DNA of 62,538 nt from Clostridium bornimense (GCF_018917145.1 NZ_JAHLOD010000020.1:1-62538), one strand, 5' to 3'. Counted from the stretch's first letter, positions 8,062-17,407 are shown. Translations and numbers: made by a program. Notes: generated by a model not told the origin, from the sequence alone.

Positions 8062-8847
8062 ATGGATGATTTCAAAGCAAAGGACATTCAATTTTTTACC
8101 AATTTCAAAAAAGTTAAATTTAAAAGCTATAATGAAAAAAATTGTAGCCTTTCACAGAATGAGATAATAAAAATTATTGAAGGTTATAAATTTAGACCGT
8201 TTAATGATAGAGTAGCATATTTAGAAGTATATACATCTAATAAGATAGAGGGAAATACACTAACGAAAGGTCAGACTAAGGCGATTCTTGAGGGAATAGC
8301 TCAAGATGCTGATTTAAGGTCTCAGACAGAAGTTATACAATTAAATAGAGCAATAAGGGATAATTTTTCTATCAAAGATGACTTAAGTATGAAATTTATT
8401 TTGGACATTCATAAGGATATTACATTTAATACATTAGAAAATAGTAATTGGGAAGGTAAAATCAGAAACGAACAAGTATATATTTCCAACAGTTCCATAG
8501 TGCCTCCGAGTCCAGATAAAGTTATAGAACAATTTAATGAAGCTATTGATAGGTTTAATGATAGTGATAGAGAATTAATAGATATTTTAAAGTTTAAGCT
8601 AGATTTTGTTAGGATACACCCGTTTATGGATGGTAATGGAAGATTATCAAGACTTATAATGAACGGTCTTTTAACTGCCAAGGGATATCCTAGAATAATT
8701 ATTAGAAATCAAGACAAAGGTTTCTATTATGATGCTATAGAATCATCTTTAAGAGTTGGAAGATACGATGCATGGCTTAAGTTTATGTTGACATATATGA
8801 AGTTTATGTGCGAATTAGAGGATATGTTTTTGGGAGATATAGAGTAG
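8062..8847 (+). CDS. Fic-domain protein, N-terminal autoinhibitory motif (class II)
   Basis: The Fic signature HPFMDGNGR is complete at residues 186-194, with His186 as the catalytic base. The flap region precedes it and a helical C-terminal bundle follows. Near the N-terminus, TSNKIEGN (Ser59, Glu63) is the (S/T)xxxE(G/N) inhibitory motif, so this is a class II Fic whose own Glu blocks ATP gamma-phosphate positioning. The expected reaction is AMP transfer, or removal, on a Ser/Thr/Tyr of a target protein in the cytosol. The target is unknown. TAGGAGGCGAG supports the start. It is a single gene, and a second Fic protein of another class is encoded at 32852. Confidence 0.9.
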   Translation: MDDFKAKDIQFFTNFKKVKFKSYNEKNCSLSQNEIIKIIEGYKFRPFNDRVAYLEVYTSNKIEGNTLTKGQTKAILEGIAQDADLRSQTEVIQLNRAIRDNFSIKDDLSMKFILDIHKDITFNTLENSNWEGKIRNEQVYISNSSIVPPSPDKVIEQFNEAIDRFNDSDRELIDILKFKLDFVRIHPFMDGNGRLSRLIMNGLLTAKGYPRIIIRNQDKGFYYDAIESSLRVGRYDAWLKFMLTYMKFMCELEDMFLGDIE

Positions 8848-8947
8848 AGAAAATTTGGAATTAATATAGTGCAATTATAAGAACTAATTTTAATGTACAC
8901 TATATAACTTTTAATATTCACATAAAATCCTTATATTAGTCATATAG

Positions 8948-8975
8948 TTGTCACGAAAGATTGATATATTATAAT
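8948..8975 (+). promoter_or_regulatory. orphan promoter in an intergenic gap
   Basis: TTGTCA, a 16-base spacer and TATAAT lie in the gap after the Fic gene, with no protein-coding frame before the next strong terminator. Confidence 0.5.
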
Positions 8976-8981
8976 TGTAGT

Positions 8982-9057
8982 TAATAATAGTTAGTTTTTT
9001 CAAATCATTTTCCTTTTTATTTGTATAAAGAATGGTCGCTGTTGCCATTCTTTTTTT
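8982..9057 (+). ncRNA. candidate small RNA, about 75 nt
   Basis: A consensus-like promoter and a textbook terminator bracket about 75 bases with no start codon/ribosome-binding-site pair. The body is U-rich and ends in the AGAATGG hairpin. This rests on promoter-terminator spacing alone. It could instead be a short untranslated transcript of no function. The rest of the 8848-9301 gap shows only a TATAAT-like promoter near 9230 for the next gene. Confidence 0.35.
9029..9057 (+). terminator. strong rho-independent terminator
   Basis: AGAATGG pairs with CCATTCT around a 9-base loop, followed by seven T. Confidence 0.8.
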
Positions 9058-9301
9058 GTTTTAATAAAAAAACTTTGGACAAAGAGTTCTTGAAGTTAAT
9101 AAATATGTTTATTGTAAATTGCAGGGGGTTTACAAGTATAGGGTTCATGCAAAGAGGTAGTAGAGATTAGGTACGAATTGGTGCGGTAGTTAATAAGAGA
9201 CATACAAATTATATAGAAAATATTGTATAATATAGGTGTAATATACAAATACTATTTAGAAAATTAAGAGATATATAAGAATTCGTAGAGGGGGATATAT
9301 A

Positions 9302-9562
9302 ATGGGTCAGTTATCAAAGTTACCTAATATAGGTAAAGAAGTAGAACGACAATTGAATCAAGTTGGTATAAATACATATGAGGAGTTAAAAGATTTAGGG
9401 GATGAAAAGGCATGGCTTAAGATACAGGAAATTGATGAATCAGCGTGTATACATAGATTACTAGCATTAGAAGGAGCTTTGAATGGTATTAAAAAAAGTC
9501 AACTAAGTGATGATCGAAAGGCAGAACTAAAAGAATTTTATAATTTACATAAGAAGTATTAG
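9302..9562 (+). CDS. TfoX C-terminal domain protein, 86 aa
   Basis: The whole protein corresponds to the TfoX/Sxy C-terminal domain: LSKLPNIGKEVERQLNQVGI (helix-hairpin-helix-like), TYEELKDLGDEKAWLKIQ, then CIHRLLALEGALNGIKK. The domain occurs in the competence regulator Sxy, but Firmicutes carry it as a small stand-alone protein of uncertain role. A GAGGGGGAT ribosome binding site precedes the ATG. A Nudix gene follows closely and may be co-transcribed. Confidence 0.85.
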   Translation: MGQLSKLPNIGKEVERQLNQVGINTYEELKDLGDEKAWLKIQEIDESACIHRLLALEGALNGIKKSQLSDDRKAELKEFYNLHKKY

Positions 9563-9616
9563 ATAAATGAAATTTCATATATGGTTAGAACATTTATATT
9601 TAAAGGAGCGTGAGTT

Positions 9617-10111
9617 ATGGAAATATGGGATGCATATAACGAAGATGGATCATTAGCAGGAATTGATTTAATTCGTGGAGAGGAAATACCAAAAGGATTA
9701 TATCATGGAGTAGCAGAGGTATTTGTTTCACACATTGATGGTAGTATATTACTTATGCAGAGAGATTTAAATAAGCCTAATTCTCCAGGACTTTTTGAAA
9801 GTGGAGCTGGTGGTAGTCTTTTGAAAGGAGAGTCATTTTTAGAAGGGGCAATTCGTGAATTAAAGGAAGAGACAGGAATTAATTGTACTGAGATGAGGAA
9901 AATATATTATAGTATAACAGATAACACAATTTATACTGGATTTATGTGCAAAGTTGATATAGATAAAAGCAGTATTGTTTTACAGGAGGGTGAAACGATT
10001 GCTTATAGATGGGTATCGAAGAAGGAATTTCTTGATTTCTATAAAACCGATTTATTTGTACCTGGTTTAAGAAATAGACTGAGCAATTTTATTGATAATT
10101 ATTTAATATGA
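9617..10111 (+). CDS. Nudix hydrolase, 164 aa
   Basis: The Nudix box is intact: a Gly-rich start (GGSLLKGESFLEGAIREL) and then KEETGI give the GX5EX7REUXEEXGU pattern. The N-terminal part (MEIWDAYNEDGSLAGIDLIR, EEIPKGLYHGVAEVFV) resembles the Nudix group related to isopentenyl-diphosphate isomerase-like and YfcD-type enzymes. It should hydrolyse a nucleoside-diphosphate-linked substrate using Mg2+; the substrate cannot be predicted. AAAGGAGCGTGAG upstream supports the start. It lies 54 bases after the TfoX-domain gene and 56 before the HlyIII gene. Confidence 0.88.
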   Translation: MEIWDAYNEDGSLAGIDLIRGEEIPKGLYHGVAEVFVSHIDGSILLMQRDLNKPNSPGLFESGAGGSLLKGESFLEGAIRELKEETGINCTEMRKIYYSITDNTIYTGFMCKVDIDKSSIVLQEGETIAYRWVSKKEFLDFYKTDLFVPGLRNRLSNFIDNYLI

Positions 10112-10167
10112 GATGCTATAGAGAAAGTGGAACAAGGTAGATGCGAAAAGATAAAGGGTAGTGAGGT

Positions 10168-10848
10168 ATGAAAAGTAAACTATATAATAAAGAAGAAAGA
10201 AAACAGTATATTAGAGAATTAAATGAGCCACCACATCTAACTATTTTAGAGGAAGTTGGAAATGCAGTAACTCATGGAGTTGGAGCAGCATTAGCTTTAG
10301 TAGGATTTATATTACTTTTATTAAAATCTGATACTGGAATGAAGGTTATGGCATCATGTTTTTATGGAATTAGTTTATTTTTCCTAATGTTAATGAGTTG
10401 TTTATACCACGCATTTAAGAGTGGTTCTACAGTAAAACGATTGTTGAGAAGATTTGATTACTCTTCAATATATTTTTTAATAGGAGGAACTTTTGCTCCA
10501 TTATATTTAGTATATTGGGGAAACACTTTAGGAATAGTACTTTTTTGTATTGACTGGGCACTAATTGTTGTTGGAATCACTATGTTAGGGGTGTTTGGAC
10601 CAGGAAGATTTAAGTGGTTACATTTCTCATTATATTTCATTATTGGATGGAGCGGTCTTATACTTATGCCAGATTTTTATAAAAATAATTTGCCATTGTT
10701 ATGGATGATTTTCATTGGTGGAGTTATATATACTGTTGGTATGATACCTTTTGTAAAAGATAAAAAATATAATCATTTTATATGGCACTTTTTTGTTCTA
10801 GAAGGTGCTATATTGCATTGGTTCGGCATTTATTTATTTGTTTATTAG
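10168..10848 (+). CDS. hemolysin III family (YqfA/PAQR-like) membrane protein
   Basis: A seven-helix membrane protein whose N-terminus contains LEEVGNAVTHGVGAALALVG, the hallmark of the HlyIII family. The conserved His/Ser/Asp metal-site residues appear in SCLYHAFKS (after helix 3) and HFIWHFFVLEGAILHW (last helices). The family is related to eukaryotic PAQR receptors and ceramidase-like hydrolases. In bacteria it affects membrane energetics or lipid state, and true hemolysin activity is doubtful. GTAGTGAGGT precedes the ATG. The length (226 aa) is normal. Confidence 0.88.
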   Translation: MKSKLYNKEERKQYIRELNEPPHLTILEEVGNAVTHGVGAALALVGFILLLLKSDTGMKVMASCFYGISLFFLMLMSCLYHAFKSGSTVKRLLRRFDYSSIYFLIGGTFAPLYLVYWGNTLGIVLFCIDWALIVVGITMLGVFGPGRFKWLHFSLYFIIGWSGLILMPDFYKNNLPLLWMIFIGGVIYTVGMIPFVKDKKYNHFIWHFFVLEGAILHWFGIYLFVY

Positions 10849-10877
10849 GAAGAGATTGATATTTTCTATGGAGTATA

Positions 10878-11114
10878 GCTTCAAGAATTGCATGGAAACT
10901 AGATCATCATTCTCAGATGGAAACAAAAAGTAATACAATAATGAGAGCGAAGAATTTTATAAGTAAAATAGACATTAACAAGGATAGGGATATATTAATT
11001 GTATCTCATGGATTTTTTTTATTGACTTTGGTTGAAGAATTAAAATCTTTGGGTTTTAAGGGTGATATACCGATTAGAATGGGAAATGGATGTTTATATA
11101 TCCTTGAAAAATAG
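10878..11114 (+). pseudogene. histidine phosphatase (phosphoglycerate mutase family), 5' part missing
   Basis: A frame without a proper start reads ASRIAWKLDHHSQMETKSNT, then DILIVSHGFFLLTLVEEL and a normal C-terminus. SHG is the second active-site His motif of the histidine phosphatase superfamily. The N-terminal RHG motif and about 100 residues are gone. The first Met lies inside the domain with no ribosome binding site. It starts within 30 bases of the HlyIII stop, so a deletion appears to have joined the two. Confidence 0.7.
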
Positions 11115-11200
11115 AAAATACAAAAGATGGAGAAAAATTTAAGTGAAATATGGATACCTATTAAAAAATCTAATAAATAATATAAATTATGAACTTTAAG

Positions 11201-11232
11201 AGCATTAATCTTTATAGATTGATGCTTTTTTA
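11201..11232 (+). terminator. terminator after the phosphatase remnant
   Basis: AGCATTAATC pairs with GATTGATGCT (one G-U) with a 6-base loop and a following T run. Confidence 0.75.
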
Positions 11233-11348
11233 AATTTTTTGATTAAAGTACTTTACAATGTAAGAAAAAGGGAGTACTATAGATAATATCAAGTAGATAA
11301 TATCAAATGGATATTAAGTATTCGTTGATAGAAAAGGGAGTGGAGAAA

Positions 11349-12374
11349 ATGTTAAATTTTAAGTTCATTAAATTTTTACCTAGCGAGTATGTAATAAGAT
11401 ATCGTAATGGAAAAATAGTCCAAGAAGGTGTAGGGCTTTCATTTATGTATTTCGTTCCTAATACTTCAGTTGTAGTAGTGCCTATAGCAAGTTCTGACAT
11501 ACCTTTTATGTTTCAAGAAACTACTAGTGATTATCAAACAGTTACTATTCAAGGCGAAATAACTTATAAAATATGTGATTATAAGAAAATAGCTGGGATT
11601 CTAGATTATACTTTCGACTTAAAATCTAGAAAGTATGTAAGTGAAGATAATAAGAAGATATCACAAAGGTTGATTAATATTACAAAGGTATTAGCTAAAA
11701 AGTATATAGAAAATATGGATATTAGAACTGCAATAAAGTATAGTGACAAATTAGCTAAGGAAATTAGCGAAGATCTTCAAAATAGCAAAGAGATTGAGAA
11801 TCTAGGAATCGAAATAATGAGATTATCAATATTGGCAATTAATCCAACTAAAGAGATGTCTAGGGCATTAGAAGCGGAAGCAAGAGAGAAAATATTAAAT
11901 AAAGCAGATGATGCAATTTACGAGAGAAGAAATGCATCAATTAATCAAGAACGTACAATAAAGGAAAATGAATTAAATACTGAAGTAGCTATGGAGGGAA
12001 AGAAAAAGCAGATTAAAGAAACTCAATTAGAAGGTAAGAGATTAATAATGCAAAAGGAAAATAAAATTAAATCAGAAGAGCTTGATTATGAAATAAAATT
12101 AGAAGAAAAGAAAAAGGAACTTATTGAGATTTCTGTAGAAAATTCTAAAGCACGAGCTGATGCAAAGGCATATGAATTATCAGCAATGATGAAAGTTTTA
12201 GAAGATGTTAATCCTACAGTGTTACAAGCATTATCTAATATGGGGATGAGTTCAGATAAATTAATAGCTATGGCATTTCAAGAATTAGCAGATAATGCAA
12301 GTAAAATTGGGCAATTGAATATTACTCCAGATTTGCTTCAAGGACTATTAAAAGGATGTGAAAATCGTGGATAG
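11349..12374 (+). CDS. SPFH/Band 7 domain protein
   Basis: The N-terminal half (PSEYVIRYRNGKIVQEG to SDYQTVTIQGEITYKI and the following helix) is a Band 7/SPFH domain. Residues about 180-270 are a Glu/Lys/Ala-rich coiled coil (EAEAREKI, QIKETQLEGKRLIMQKENKI), and the C-terminus ends in a helical segment. No clear transmembrane helix is present, so membrane association would be peripheral or by oligomerisation. I use ATG at MLNFKF, with GGGAGTGGAG upstream, rather than a Met 14 codons earlier that lacks a site. The stop overlaps the next gene, an NAD-kinase-like protein, so the two are translationally coupled. The pair recurs in bacteria as far as I know. Confidence 0.85.
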   Translation: MLNFKFIKFLPSEYVIRYRNGKIVQEGVGLSFMYFVPNTSVVVVPIASSDIPFMFQETTSDYQTVTIQGEITYKICDYKKIAGILDYTFDLKSRKYVSEDNKKISQRLINITKVLAKKYIENMDIRTAIKYSDKLAKEISEDLQNSKEIENLGIEIMRLSILAINPTKEMSRALEAEAREKILNKADDAIYERRNASINQERTIKENELNTEVAMEGKKKQIKETQLEGKRLIMQKENKIKSEELDYEIKLEEKKKELIEISVENSKARADAKAYELSAMMKVLEDVNPTVLQALSNMGMSSDKLIAMAFQELADNASKIGQLNITPDLLQGLLKGCENRG

Positions 12375-13308
12375 AATTACAGATAGGAGAATTATAGTTG
12401 TTACACGGAAAACAAGATTAGAAAGTTTAATAATACAGTATAATACTTTTGAACAAGCAAAGTTTGTAATTGAGCATTCAGAAAGTGATTTTGATTACTA
12501 TGTAAATGAAGATAAACAATATAAGAAAGTAATCTTAGAAGCTATAAGTATATTAGAGAATATTGGATTAGTTCAGGTATTAGATATAGAGTATGTTTCA
12601 AATTTCATTTTTGGAAAAGATGACATTATTGTTGTTATTGGACAAGATGGACTAGTAGCAAATACACTAAAGTATTTAGATAAGCAACCTTTAATAGGGA
12701 TAAATCCAGATGTAAGAGAATACGAAGGGGTATTAGTACCATTTAGTATTAATGACCTATCTAAAATAATAATGGATTTGTTAAGAGAACAACGAAAGTT
12801 TAAAGAAATTACCTTAGCAAGGGCTGATTTAAATGATGGACAAAGTTTGCTAGCAGTGAATGATTTATTTATAGGTCAAAAAACACATGTATCAGCAAGA
12901 TATATTTTAGAATATAAATCACAATGTGAAAGACAATCTTCCAGTGGAATTATAGTTTCCACTGGACTTGGATCTACAGGATGGTTTAAAAGCATTTTAG
13001 AAGGAGCATCTAAAATTGTTAATGGGTGTGTAAATAATACATCAATATCGGTAAAAAAAGATGATAAATTTACCTGGAACTCAGAATTTTTATATTACAC
13101 TGTAAGAGAACCGTATCCTAGTAAAACCACGCAATCAAACATGGTATTTGGTAAAATTTCAAAAGGAAACTCTTTTAAGATAAAATCATTAATGTCTGAA
13201 AATGGTGTGATATTTAGTGATGGGGTAGAAAATGATTTTTTAAATTTTAATTCCGGATCAGAAGTAACAATATCTATTGCAGATAAGAAAGGATTACTAG
13301 TTATTTAA
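12367..13308 (+). CDS. ATP-NAD kinase-like protein paired with SPFH protein
   Basis: An NAD-kinase/diacylglycerol-kinase fold is indicated by VVIGQDGLVANTLKYL (the GGDG loop, here GQDG), LIGINPD, AVNDLFIG (the NE/D motif region) and GIIVSTGLGSTGWFKSI, the conserved Ser/Thr-Gly substrate loop. Several proteins annotated as sugar kinases or ATP-NAD kinases share this GQDG variant. The start is uncertain: GTG (VDRITDRR), 9 bases downstream of an AAAAGGA site, is preferred, and an ATG three codons earlier is possible. It overlaps the SPFH gene by 8 bases. The product may phosphorylate NAD or a related nucleotide at a membrane platform; this is an inference from pairing only. Confidence 0.75.
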   Translation: MDRITDRRIIVVTRKTRLESLIIQYNTFEQAKFVIEHSESDFDYYVNEDKQYKKVILEAISILENIGLVQVLDIEYVSNFIFGKDDIIVVIGQDGLVANTLKYLDKQPLIGINPDVREYEGVLVPFSINDLSKIIMDLLREQRKFKEITLARADLNDGQSLLAVNDLFIGQKTHVSARYILEYKSQCERQSSSGIIVSTGLGSTGWFKSILEGASKIVNGCVNNTSISVKKDDKFTWNSEFLYYTVREPYPSKTTQSNMVFGKISKGNSFKIKSLMSENGVIFSDGVENDFLNFNSGSEVTISIADKKGLLVI

Positions 13309-13419
13309 GTTAAATGTAGATACAAATGATAAAAGCAACCTATAGTTGCTAATTTGTTACAATTAATTGATAGAGCTAAAATTATATAACTGGTATACTG
13401 AAAATCGAGGTGATTAAAA

Positions 13420-13618
13420 GTGAGTTTTCTAAAAAGAAGCTTTGAGTTTAGTAGAGAAAGAAAATCCATATAGAGGACCTATTATTCATCAGAATGGACA
13501 GTATAAATATCATTGTATGATAAATGGTGAATTTAGGTGGTTTCAAGGACATGAAGAAATATATTTTGATGATATAAAAGTTTATGAATGTTATTTTCAT
13601 GGGGGATTAATTAAATAG
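13420..13618 (+). pseudogene. DUF5680-like protein fragment, frameshifted
   Basis: A GTG with GAGGTGATTAAAA upstream opens a frame that stops after 17 codons. The overlapping frame reads LVEKENPYRGPIIHQNGQYK, YHCMINGEFRWFQGHEEI, then VYECYFHGGLIK-stop. The GPI-H-x-x-G-x-Y-x-Y and VYE-x-x-x-HGG pattern resembles DUF5680-type proteins, but the middle is shortened. Frameshift plus deletion mark it as decayed. The rest of the gap to 13748 holds only a weak AGCAAC/GTTGCT hairpin near 13333 and AT-rich promoter-like sequence. Confidence 0.5.
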
Positions 13619-13748
13619 AAAATAAATCTATATAGTTATTATAAAGTAAGAAAAATAATTGATTTATATGCTACAATATAAAAAGATTACCAATTTAACA
13701 TTTTGTTAATGTATTCCACATAATTAATAATACAAGGGGAAATTACTT

Positions 13749-15074
13749 ATGAAAATAGTTTGTAAAGTAATAAAATACATGGTGCTAATAGGAGTATTTA
13801 TTTTTGCTGTAAGCTGTATATATTTATATTATACTAAACCTATTCAAATACGTGAAATTGAGGAGTATAAATCAAAAGGGAGAGTTGATTTAGATAAAAA
13901 ATTGACAAGAGGCGAAATAAAAGAAGATGTTAATATTTTAATTAGTAATATTGAAAAAACTCATCCAATCTTTTTAGAAGGTGAAAGTAGTAAATACAAA
14001 GTTGCTAAGGAAAATTTAATGAAGATATGTAATAGTGAAATGACGACAGAAAGGTTTCAAATTGAAGTAAGCAAATATCTTTCATCAATAGAAGATGGAC
14101 ATACTAGACTTTGGTGGAATGAGAACAGTATTTTAGATATAAAGTGGGTGTATTTAGAAGGAAAACTTGTATTATTAGATGAGAATAGAAAGTTAACCGA
14201 TAAAGAAGTAGTAGAAATAAATGATATAAATGTTGATGATTTGGTTGAAGGAATTAAAGAGATATTTCCAGCAGAAAATTATATAGCTGAGAATATGAAT
14301 ATAGCTATAAATTTAAAAAGTAAATCCATTTTAAAAAGTTTAGGAGTTCAAGATGAAAATCAAGTAGAGGTAACAATAAAAGATAAAGAAGGATATAGTG
14401 ATGTTTTTACAAAATATACTAGAAATGATGGTAGTGGAAGTTATGAGATAAGTGATAGGAAAATTGATGATGATACATTTTACATTAAATTAGGAGCATG
14501 TATTGTAGATAATTCTTCAGATATTGTAGTGAAAGATTTAAAGAATGCAATAAAAGAAGGTGTATCAAATGTAATAATTGATGTAAGAGATAATGCTGGT
14601 GGTAATTCTATGGTTTGTGATAATTTATTAGAGGCTATGGATATGGAATATGGTTATTTTGGAGGAACAACAAGATTTTCACCGCTAGCGCAAAAGAGGC
14701 GTGGCTATTTAAGAAGTAGAGGAAGTATAAATTATACAAGTAATAATCATTATAAGAAAAATGAAAACATAAATTTGTATGTAATTAATAATGGTGCTAC
14801 TTTTAGTTCTGCAGAAATGTTAGTTACATTGGTAAGAGATGGAGGTTTAGGGACAATAGTTGGCTCTGCTAGTAGTAATAGATCTTCAAATTATGGAGAC
14901 GTCATAAATTTTCAATTGCCAAATTCTAATATAGAATGTCAGGTTTCGCATAAGAAATTTATTAGACCTGATACTAGTAAAGAGAATGAGTTAGTATTAG
15001 AGCCTGATATAGAAGTAAGGTTTGATGACGATCCAGTAGAAAAAACATTACAGATTATAAAAAATCTTAAATAA
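13749..15074 (+). CDS. S41 family peptidase-like, membrane-anchored
   Basis: Residues 7-28 form an N-terminal membrane anchor followed by an extracytoplasmic domain. The N-terminal helical part (VNILISNIEKTHPIFLEG, YLSSIEDGHTRL) and the C-terminal TSPc core (NVIIDVRDNAGGNS, LYVINNGATFSSAEMLVTLV, DGGLGTIVGSASSN) match S41 peptidases related to C-terminal processing protease. The likely nucleophile is the Ser of ATFSSAE. A general-base Lys is not certain. A PDZ domain is not obvious. It probably acts outside the membrane on peptides. CAAGGGGAAATTACTT upstream supports the start. It is a single gene. Confidence 0.85.
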   Translation: MKIVCKVIKYMVLIGVFIFAVSCIYLYYTKPIQIREIEEYKSKGRVDLDKKLTRGEIKEDVNILISNIEKTHPIFLEGESSKYKVAKENLMKICNSEMTTERFQIEVSKYLSSIEDGHTRLWWNENSILDIKWVYLEGKLVLLDENRKLTDKEVVEINDINVDDLVEGIKEIFPAENYIAENMNIAINLKSKSILKSLGVQDENQVEVTIKDKEGYSDVFTKYTRNDGSGSYEISDRKIDDDTFYIKLGACIVDNSSDIVVKDLKNAIKEGVSNVIIDVRDNAGGNSMVCDNLLEAMDMEYGYFGGTTRFSPLAQKRRGYLRSRGSINYTSNNHYKKNENINLYVINNGATFSSAEMLVTLVRDGGLGTIVGSASSNRSSNYGDVINFQLPNSNIECQVSHKKFIRPDTSKENELVLEPDIEVRFDDDPVEKTLQIIKNLK

Positions 15075-15123
15075 AATCGTCATTTAAGTAACAAAGAATA
15101 TTAAGATTAAAATGAAATAAAAA

Positions 15124-15134
15124 TACGTCATGTA
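15124..15134. promoter_or_regulatory. TACGTCATGTA dyad, copy 3
   Basis: One-base variant of the TACGTCACGTA dyad. It is placed directly upstream of the ribosome binding site of a GNAT pseudogene, the position expected for a regulatory site of that gene. Confidence 0.35.
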
Positions 15135-15155
15135 CAATATTATAAGGAGAACAAA

Positions 15156-15686
15156 ATGAAGAATATTAAAATAGTAGAATTAACTGAAGAAGATTTTTAT
15201 GGGGCATAAGAAGTTTTTAAGGTTACTGTTCCTTATGCATTTGCTTTATCAGAAGATGATTTATGTATGGAAGTGGTAGAAGATGAGATAGAAAGTAAAA
15301 AGAAAGTTCTTTAATCTGTTTTAAATAAAGATAAAACAGGAATAATAGTTCTAATAGCAAAGGTTAATGATGAAGTCGTAGGTACTATTTCTTTTGGACC
15401 TTGCAGTGAAGCAATAAGACAATGTACTAATGATAAATTTTCTAATGTAGGTGAATTGGGTAGCTTATTTATATCACCTAAATACCAGGGCAATGGTATA
15501 GGTTCTACTTTAATTGAAGAAATGATAAGTTATTTAGAGAAAAGAGGAATTAAAGAATTTTGTTTAGATAGCGGTTATAAAGATGCACAAAAAAGATGGT
15601 GTAGGAAATTTGGAAATCCTTATAAAATTGTTAAGGATTATTGGGGACCTGGTATAGATAATATGGTATGGTTATGCAAAATATAA
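15156..15686 (+). pseudogene. GNAT acetyltransferase with two in-frame TAA codons
   Basis: From an ATG with TAAGGAGAACAAA upstream, one uninterrupted 176-residue frame spells a complete GNAT protein (KIVELTEEDFYGA, VGTISFGPCSEAIRQ, LGSLFISPKYQGNGIGSTLI with the Q/RxxGxG acetyl-CoA motif, WCRKFGNPYKIVKDYWGPG). It is interrupted only by TAA at codon 18 and at codon 53. No frame change is needed, so the lesions are two point mutations. Downstream Met codons could give a fragment holding the acetyl-CoA site, but it would lack the N-terminal fold. Very recent inactivation is likely. Confidence 0.8.
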
Positions 15687-15767
15687 AGTAATAGTTTAGA
15701 ATATTTAATCTTTCAAGGTATAGACTAAATAGTAATAAATTAATTACAAAAGATAAAAGGAGATATC

Positions 15768-17243
15768 ATGAAAGATAAAGATGTTATTATAACAAAGTGT
15801 GTTGAATTAGAAAATACATATTCAAATCTTCCAGAAAAATTATACTCTAGGCAAAATCCAAGTGACAGTCCTTCTCCTAAGTTAGTAATATTTAATGATT
15901 CTTTAGCTGATGAGCTAGGATTAAATAAAGATTTTTTAAAAAGCAAAGAAGGAATAGATTTTCTATCAGGTAATAAGATTTTAGAAAAATCAACACCTAT
16001 TGCACAAAGTTATGCTGGCCACCAATTTGGTCATTTTACTATGCTAGGAGATGGCAGAGCAGTACTACTTGGTGAATATATAAGTAAAAATGGAAATAGA
16101 TATGATATACAATTAAAAGGTTCTGGAATAACAAAGTATTCCCGTGGTGGAGATGGAAAAGCAGCATTAGGACCAATGCTTAGGGAATATATTATAAGTG
16201 AAGGAATGAATGCTTTAGGTATACCTACTACAAGAAGTTTAGCGGTAGTTACTACGGGAGAAAAGGTAATTAGAGAAAAAATATTAGATGGTGCAATACT
16301 AACTAGAATAGCAAGGAGTCATATTCGTGTAGGGACTTTTCAATACGCAGCAAATTGGGGAAATACTGAAGAACTTAGAGCTTTAGCAGATTATACTTTA
16401 AATAGGCATTATAAAAAAGAAAATTATGAAGGTAATCCTTATATCTATCTTCTTAATGAAGTAGTAGATAAACAAGCTAGTCTTATATCAAAGTGGCAAC
16501 TTGTAGGATTTATACATGGTGTTATGAATACTGATAATATGACGATTAGTGGTGAGACTATAGATTATGGACCTTGCGCTTTTATGGATATTTATGATCC
16601 GGAAACAGTGTTTAGTTCTATTGATACCTATGGTAGATATGCTTATGGTAATCAACCTAATATTGCAATGTGGAACTTAGCAAGATTTGCAGAATCATTA
16701 TTACCATTGTTGGATGAAGATGAAAAGGAAGCTATTAAATTAGCAGAAGAATCCATTTCAAATTTTGGTAACTTATATAAGAAATATTGGTACCAAGGAA
16801 TGAGAAAGAAGCTTGGTATTTTTAATGAAGAAGAAAAAGATAAGGATTTAATTGATGATCTATTAGCAATAATGTATAAATCTAAAGCCGATTATACTAA
16901 TACATTTCGTAGTTTAACGTTAGGTAAAGTAGATGGAATGGAAATATTTAAAGCAGAAGAGTTTAAAGAGTGGTATAATTTATGGAAAGAAAGGTTATCA
17001 AGACAAGAGGAAGGTGAAGAAGCTTCAAAGAAACTTATGGAGGAAAATAATCCTATAGTAATACCTCGTAATCATAGAGTTGAAGAAGCTTTGGAAGCTG
17101 CCACAGAAAATAATGACTTCACTGTAATGAAATCATTATTAGATGCTATTACTAGACCTTACGATTATTCAAATATAAATGAGTATTATTCGATGTTGCC
17201 AAAGTCAAATGGCTGTGAGTATAAAACTTATTGTGGAACATAG
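15768..17243 (+). CDS. selO: SelO/YdiU protein adenylyltransferase
   Basis: The 491-residue protein has the UPF0061/SelO pseudokinase signature: [55 protein letters not shown] and [27 protein letters not shown]. SelO binds ATP in a flipped orientation and transfers AMP to Ser/Thr/Tyr of redox-related proteins. The C-terminus ends YKTYCGT, with Cys at the place where some homologues have selenocysteine. AAAAGGAGATATC precedes the ATG. The gene stands alone and has a strong terminator. Length is normal and all core motifs are intact. Confidence 0.93.
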   Translation: MKDKDVIITKCVELENTYSNLPEKLYSRQNPSDSPSPKLVIFNDSLADELGLNKDFLKSKEGIDFLSGNKILEKSTPIAQSYAGHQFGHFTMLGDGRAVLLGEYISKNGNRYDIQLKGSGITKYSRGGDGKAALGPMLREYIISEGMNALGIPTTRSLAVVTTGEKVIREKILDGAILTRIARSHIRVGTFQYAANWGNTEELRALADYTLNRHYKKENYEGNPYIYLLNEVVDKQASLISKWQLVGFIHGVMNTDNMTISGETIDYGPCAFMDIYDPETVFSSIDTYGRYAYGNQPNIAMWNLARFAESLLPLLDEDEKEAIKLAEESISNFGNLYKKYWYQGMRKKLGIFNEEEKDKDLIDDLLAIMYKSKADYTNTFRSLTLGKVDGMEIFKAEEFKEWYNLWKERLSRQEEGEEASKKLMEENNPIVIPRNHRVEEALEAATENNDFTVMKSLLDAITRPYDYSNINEYYSMLPKSNGCEYKTYCGT

Positions 17244-17260
17244 AATATATAGTATAAAAA

Positions 17261-17293
17261 ACCAGCGAAGTATTGTAAATTCGCTGGTTTTTT
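17261..17293 (+). terminator. selO terminator
   Basis: ACCAGCGAA pairs with TTCGCTGGT around 10 bases and is followed by six T. Confidence 0.9.
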
Positions 17294-17407
17294 ATTATTT
17301 ACATTTAAAGTAATTTATTTAATAATATTCATATAAACACAAAAGAGGGCATTTATGAATTGCAAAACTATTGCAAGCGATAAATTTTAAAAATTAAGGT
17401 GGATAAT

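Noticed and set aside
8982-9057. Known riboswitch or 6S-like RNA
   Set aside because: Length and sequence do not match any class that I know; kept only as a candidate small RNA.
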